The notes below the pieces were generated by a model that had not been told where the DNA came from, ran no database searches, and saw only the letters and a program-made list of their open reading frames with translations. The translations under genes and the position numbers were made by a program. Below, piece by piece: positions 58,929 to 64,000 of a stretch of DNA of 64,000 bases. Within the stretch, counting starts at the first letter, position 1. Every line of letters starts with the position of its first letter. The stretch spans positions 4,470,413 through 4,534,412 of the forward strand of contig JAKSZT010005175.1 in the NCBI GenBank assembly GCA_026826555.1. The letters are read 5' to 3'. Source of the DNA: Tolypeutes matacus. Taxonomy: Eukaryota > Chordata > Mammalia > Cingulata > Chlamyphoridae.

Positions 58929-60108
58929 ACACAACTGGAAAAAGACCTTGAATAAAAGGGGGAAATGGTAAAGACAAATGAGTTCAAGTGGCTAAGAGAC
59001 TTCAAAGAGAGTCGGGAGGTCATCCCAGAGGTAACTCTTACGCACACCTCAGTAGGAGCTCATAGAACATCTAAGTGCCTATCACCCCACTCAGTGGAGT
59101 TCCTGAGAGCTCTCGAGACACCCTGGTCCTATATAAGGGGGGATAGCCCCAGAGACTGATGCCTTATCAGTGGGTTCTATTTTGGAATCTGTGCTCCTGA
59201 GAGTGACAGAATTAGACTCAAATAAGTCCTCTCTGCACATGGTTCACCAGTCCCTTCTATTCAAACCTACATGTGATGCTGGAGTTTCTTAGGTATACTT
59301 CCAGAGACTGGAGCCTCCCGCCTACCTATGTGCCAGGTGTGCATGAAATCTAGATGGAGCTGCAACTCCTACCATACAGCTCAATGGACTCATCCAAGTC
59401 ACCTGGTGAGGAGACAACGATGGGAAATGGCAATCCCAGGGAATGGAGAGGGCCTACATCTGCAGGCAGGATCATCCCACCCACCATATCCATGGGATAT
59501 AAGCCCTCTCTCACTTGGAGTTGGAGTGGACATCACCATCCCAGTCGCCTCTGGATTGGGGGAAGAACTATGGACTAGAGTGGACTTGATGGTATTCTCT
59601 TGCTCACATATGGTGATTCTAGCAATGCAAGAAATTATAACAATGAGGTGGAGCCAGTGGCCACTTGACAGTTTTTGGGTATGGAGGGGATGAGCAGTTG
59701 AAATACAGGGGCTTCTTTGGGAGTTGGAGGTTGTCCTGAGTACTGTTGTGGCAATGGATGCAGGCCATTTTAAATCAGCACACACCACTCATAACTGAGT
59801 GGGAGAGAGTGTGGTCTACAGTGTGAACTGTGGTCTATGGTTGGTGGCAAGGCTCCAGGATGTGTAAGTTCATTGAGGTTGGTGGGCCACACTGTGGGAG
59901 ATGTTTGTGTTGGATGTGGTGGGAGGTGTGGGAGGTGGGCAACATGGGAATCCCAGTAGGTTCCGTGTAATATTTTAGGTAATCTAAGCACCTCTTAAAA
60001 TATATGTATATATATATATATAAATAACATTTTTGTAAGCAAATACACATATATGCATATATATTTAAAAAAATAATAATAAATAAAAAAAATAAAATAA
60101 AAACGCCA

Positions 60109-60690
60109 ATAATCCCACCACTCAGAGACAACCATTTATTATGTCTTTCTAGATTATTTAATTTATATACAATTAATTGATATAATTTAAAGAAAGAATA
60201 ATATTCTAATAAACAACTTCAAATCTGCTTTTTCCACTTAACATTCATAAATGTTAATTATCTACATTATCATTCGTAAATGCTGAGTGGTAGTCCATCA
60301 TTTGGAGTTCTATATTTTACTCCATTAATCTACTATTGTTGGACACTGAAGTTGTTTTCGATTTTTTTGCTATTATCAACAAGTTTCAGCAAAATTCCTT
60401 ATGAACGTGTTTGATTATTTCTGTAGGAACCATTCCCATTAACAAAATGGGTGGGCAAAGTGAACTACAAATTTTTTAAGTTTTAGGTGCATATTATTGA
60501 GTTTATATCCAGGAATTTTGTAGTAATTGTATCAAAGTGTCTATTTCCCTTTCACAATAGATGTGCATTGTTTTCTTGGCTTACCTTACACATTTTTTAA
60601 CTTTGTCAGTCTGAGAGGGGTTGTTTTAACAGACGTTTATTTGATCACTGAGGTTGGATGTTTATTCATATGTTCATTGACCAAGTAGAT
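60109..60690 (-). mobile_element. Old antisense L1, right part
   Basis: CCAATAATCCCACCACTCAGAGACAACC, TACTCCATTAATCTACTATTG, ATTTCTGTAGGAACCATTCCC, GTCAGTCTGAGAGGGGTTGTTTTAA, TATGTTCATTGACCAAG is the antisense order of a diverged L1 3' region. It continues the piece at 55,960-56,160, from which it was separated by the younger L1. Confidence 0.82.
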
Positions 60691-60740
60691 TTCATTCCTC
60701 CAACAAATATGCATTAATCACCTATAAAATGCCAAGCACT
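60691..60740 (-). mobile_element. Short L2 3' end, antisense
   Basis: TTCATTCCTCCAACAAATATGCATTAATCACCTATAAAATGCCAAGCACT is the antisense L2 opening. Confidence 0.6.
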
Positions 60741-60744
60741 CCTC

Positions 60745-62580
60745 CAGTATTTCTTCTTCTATGAATTCCCTGTTCATGTAGAAAGATATAACATTTGAAT
60801 AAGCAATTGCTTCTGAAATCTGTTCATTTTCTGCCTCTACCACATCTCTGGGTAAAAGATTCTGTAAGCCAACTTGTCTCCATCCTCTCTGGAGATGATA
60901 TGTCTGTGCTCTCATTATTGACTCTCCCTGATCCTGCTTTTCTCCTGCCTTTTCACTAAATATACACAAAAGTTTACAGGAGAGGAGCCCACAAGGATGT
61001 TGGCTAGTTGACATCAAGAACATTCCTGGGCAGCATTTACTTTGGCGAATTCACTCCATTCTTGGGTCATGCGTCCATCTTCCCCATCCAGAAATTTATA
61101 CTGTTAGTGCCCAGTGCTGATCCCAGAAAGGCTGACTCACACTAACCAAACTCACATGGACCCAAGTGTATAAACCAGAGAGTCAATTTATTTATTTGTG
61201 ATGAGAAACATAACTGGCAGGCAGGCTAGAAATCATTGGACTCTCCAATACATTTCATCCTTCAAGGCAAACTGCAAAAGCAGCCTATCCCCTCCAAAGC
61301 CTGCTTCCAGAGCAAGAGAGCAGAACTGGGTTATAGGATTTGAAAGACTCTGACAGCCTAAAGCACCCATTTCCACATGCCTTCCCCTGGACAGCGACTG
61401 GATGGGCACAGCCAATGTGGGACCCCATTTCTGTGCTTTGTGCCTGACCAGTACTGTGACCTCCTCCTCCTGGGCAGTCCTGCCTTGCCTTCACTGGGAT
61501 CACAGTTTCAGGCAGAGAACTGCATCATCTTGCTGTCCTGTTCACTCATTTCATCTTTTTAAAGTAACTGAACTGACCAATGCTGAATGTCAGCCATCAC
61601 TACTGACTTAAAGTTTCCTACTTTGCTATGTTTTCTTTCCCTCCTTTTCTGATACATAGACACTGCAAACTGATTCTGCTTCAGGTGTAGCAACGGATGT
61701 GGGCTGCTGTCACCTGGAACAGCACCATTACATTATATGGTGCTCATATAAGGGAGATTAGGCAATGGGTTCTAATGAGGTCCTCCTTCTTGTGGCTGAC
61801 TTTTTAGCCACTTTGAAATGATGGGGTGGGTGATTTTAACAGATGACTCTAACACCCAGTGCCTCATTCCCTCAGCCATTCTCTGATGCTAAGCTGAAGT
61901 CAACTGTTCCATGTGAGCTCAGACTCCCCCAACAATGATAGCATCCCATTTTAGGCATAACTTTGTGCTACATACTGCAGGACCTCCATGGAGGCATTGG
62001 CTGCCCAGAAATGCCAGCCAGCCCCTCAGGGGTAACTCTCCACCAGTGAGAGGAAGGATCCAGCAGAGAAGTGCTTCAGCCTCCTTTCCCTTCAGGCAGA
62101 CAATGCCAGGGAGCATCCACATATTTCCAGGGAGGTCCCTGTGAAAATAAGCCCCTATTGCACACAGCAGCAGCCTCAATTACACACCCTTATATTGGCT
62201 TGTTTCCTTCATTGCCTCAATTCCAGGGATCCCTCCCAATAAATAAACAAATGAACAGCATACACCCAAGTCTTAACTGTGCTTTCAAGATGGCTCTGTG
62301 GAGGCCAGGAGGGGAAGCCTTACCAGGAGCCCAGGGAGACACAAAGATGAGCATTTGATGCTCTGCAAAGCTCCTTTAGAAAATGCAGAGGGTGATGATT
62401 CACTGTCAAGGCAGGTGAAGTTTCACCAGGACCCAAAATTCCCCTAAATCCTCCTCTTGGCATGTCATGGGGAGGAGGGCATCACAAGGAGAACCCCCAG
62501 AAGATGGTCCAGCTAACCACTAAGGCTCTGTCTACTTCTTGGCTCCCCAGAAGATAATTTCCTGGCTTAGGTCAGTTTCC
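60745..62580. other. No gene seen
   Basis: Unique-looking sequence. A 101-codon frame at 61,023-60,718 on the minus strand shows no recognisable domain and overlaps L2 at its end. Confidence 0.4.
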
Positions 62581-64000
62581 TTAGAAGTTGAGCCTGAGAT
62601 GGTATTCTCTCAGGGTGTTTTTATTGAAGGAGGGTGCTCAGGAAAAGGGAGGTAAAGGAAGGAGGCTGAGACAGGGGAGGGAAGCTAAGTGAGGTTGTAG
62701 TCACAGCTAGAAGCTAGACTAGCTTCTGTCTCACCCTCCAGGGAGCCCTTGACCACACCTCAAAGCAAAGGGACTGGCAGGTTTTTTGTATTGCTTATCA
62801 GCCAGGAATTGGCAGGCAGCTGTTCCTCACCTTCTCTCCCTGGCAAGCTGGCTCCAAATCAGACCAGAGCAGTATTTCCAGGGCTAGGTGACAAGGGAGT
62901 CACTGGTCCAGGCAAGGACCTGGGCAGACTATGGACAGCATCCATTACACTTCCTAAGTGAGGAGGTTGGGAGGAGAATTGAAGCCCTTTGTTGTTGTTG
63001 GCAAATTGTTCATGCTACAGTGTCTTCTGCTCTGGCTGAAAGCTTTGAAACCTCTTTTGCCCAGAGCCCTCTGTTTAATCTCTAGTAGGTTTTCTCTCTT
63101 TCTCATTTCATCCAAAACAAAGTTCTGGAGAGAGAGCACAGTGGATTGCCAGGGATTCTCTCCAAACACAGCTTTTTAAACATTATGACATCATCCCAGG
63201 CAATATCATGAACATGTTTCTCAGTCTGGATCATTCCCCCCAGGGTTGCACTCTGTAATTTGGAGGTTTTTTATAAGCTGAGCATATCAGAGCATTTCCT
63301 CAAACATTGCAGTGCCTCCCTCCAAAGGGAACCAGCCACCTCTATTGTGAGTTTCCCTGGGAGACAGCTCAGGAGGTACCTGCCCTGGGTTGGCATTGGC
63401 AGCAGGTGTCAAAACAGCTGCTTGCAATAATACCTCACAGCCCAATTTCACACTGTCTTCAGACTTTCTGTCTAAAACATGGGTTCCAGTTCTCACCAGT
63501 TAAGTGGCCCTTGGCAACACAATAAACCACCTTCAGCCTCCCTGAGCTCATTCACAGGGGCCAAATAAAAATTAGCTTAGAAATGAACATGACAATACCT
63601 TATCATAACAGGGGCTAAATTAGTGATGTGTTGGCAAACCAACTGGTGGGGCACATTTAGGGAGAACCTTGATTTATAGCATTTGCCAGTTTCCATAGTG
63701 CAAATATTCCCTTCTGTGGTATAAATATTCCCATCTTGGCTTAACAACTGACTAGCATCATATTGCAATTTTCCAAAAATTCCAACTTGCAACCATCTTA
63801 CAAAATTCCTCAATAGTTGATTATCTGCTGAGGGGAGCTGCGGGAAGCAGCTCCAGTACAATGCCACTAAGCCCATCAAAATGGTGGCTACTGGTGCCTT
63901 CCCACCCTTGCAAGTTAAGGGGTTTCACAAAAGGGCCAGCTATGAACATTCTGACCCAACAGATATTTTTTCCAGGGATGCCTCAGCATGATGCTCACCC
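62580..64000. other. Unassigned sequence, possible LTR material
   Basis: The stretch from about 62,590 (TTGAGCCTGAGATGGTATTC) and the last 200 bases look like diverged LTR-type sequence but match no family I can name. No coding region was recognised. The window ends inside it. Confidence 0.25.

Larger units (their letters stand above)
56161..60098 (+). mobile_element. Young-type L1, truncated, sense, with 10-bp target-site duplication
   Basis: The left end (56,161-56,227) reads as ORF1 sequence just downstream of the RNA-recognition region (CACCCCAAATAGTATAAATCC, AAGACATATACTTGTCAAACTGTC), so the copy is 5'-truncated inside ORF1. After the 400-N gap come the ORF2 C-terminus, a 3'UTR of about 2.8 kb and an A-rich tail (about 60,064-60,100). 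AAAAACGCCA flanks it at 56,151-56,160 and 60,099-60,108. The 3'UTR has an internal A run (57,801-57,814), G-rich stretches and T runs. It also contains a U4 retropseudogene. Confidence 0.9.

Noticed and set aside
59770..59991. 73-codon frame nearly identical to the one at 8,419-8,640
   Set aside because: Both are antisense readings of the same L1 3'UTR segment. The similarity reflects repeat identity, not a gene family.
1..64000. CRISPR arrays, operons, phage or plasmid features
   Set aside because: None present. Sequence composition and repeats are those of a mammalian chromosome.

Overview
This window is nuclear DNA from a placental mammal, not a microbe. It holds no long open reading frame with a recognisable host protein, abundant ancient mammal-wide repeats (MIR, L2, L3/CR1, MER5A, MER20, MaLR LTRs), several ages of LINE-1, many microsatellites and low CpG outside one short stretch. 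The youngest L1 copies have a long 3'UTR of a type I associate with Xenarthra. I see no Alu, B1/B2, carnivore tRNA-Lys SINE, ruminant BovB or armadillo DAS SINE in 64 kb. I therefore lean towards a sloth or anteater. That placement comes from memory of repeat families and is of moderate to low confidence.

Layout. Bases 1-9,000 are rich in L1. They hold tail-to-tail L1 3' ends at the left edge, a decayed antisense L1 ORF1 broken by an antisense L1 3'UTR (about 1,060-2,870), a 400-bp imperfect palindrome (5,471-5,871), a MaLR LTR fragment (about 6,735-7,110), an old L1/HAL1 piece and a 398-bp L1 3' end with a perfect 16-bp target-site duplication (TSD). Bases 9,000-15,500 are intergenic or intronic sequence with L2, MER5A, L3/CR1 and MIR fossils and GA/TG microsatellites. 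At about 15,640-16,400 there is one GC- and CpG-rich block with a TATA box and a possible first exon. It is the only promoter-like place I see, and I cannot name a gene for it. Bases 16,400-30,900 carry MIR, L2, MER20, an L1 3' end with a 14-bp TSD, a TATC microsatellite containing a 10-N gap, and a MaLR LTR. Bases 30,900-33,500 are a decayed A-rich L1/HAL1. Bases 33,500-55,900 are mostly unique sequence with scattered MIR, L2 and hAT fossils. From about 55,960 to 60,690 an old antisense L1 is split by a younger sense L1 (56,161-60,098) flanked by a 10-bp TSD. The younger L1 contains a 400-N gap, a disabled ORF2 C-terminus and a very long 3'UTR, into which a truncated U4 snRNA retropseudogene has inserted with its own 17-bp TSD. 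The rest, to 64,000, is mostly unrecognised unique sequence.

Nothing here forms a working gene system. The window is best read as a layered record of retrotransposition (old L1, then young L1, then U4 cDNA) around one candidate promoter. No new biological system was found. The points most worth checking are the nested U4/L1/L1 insertion, the CpG-rich candidate promoter, the long palindrome and the size of the 400-N gap.
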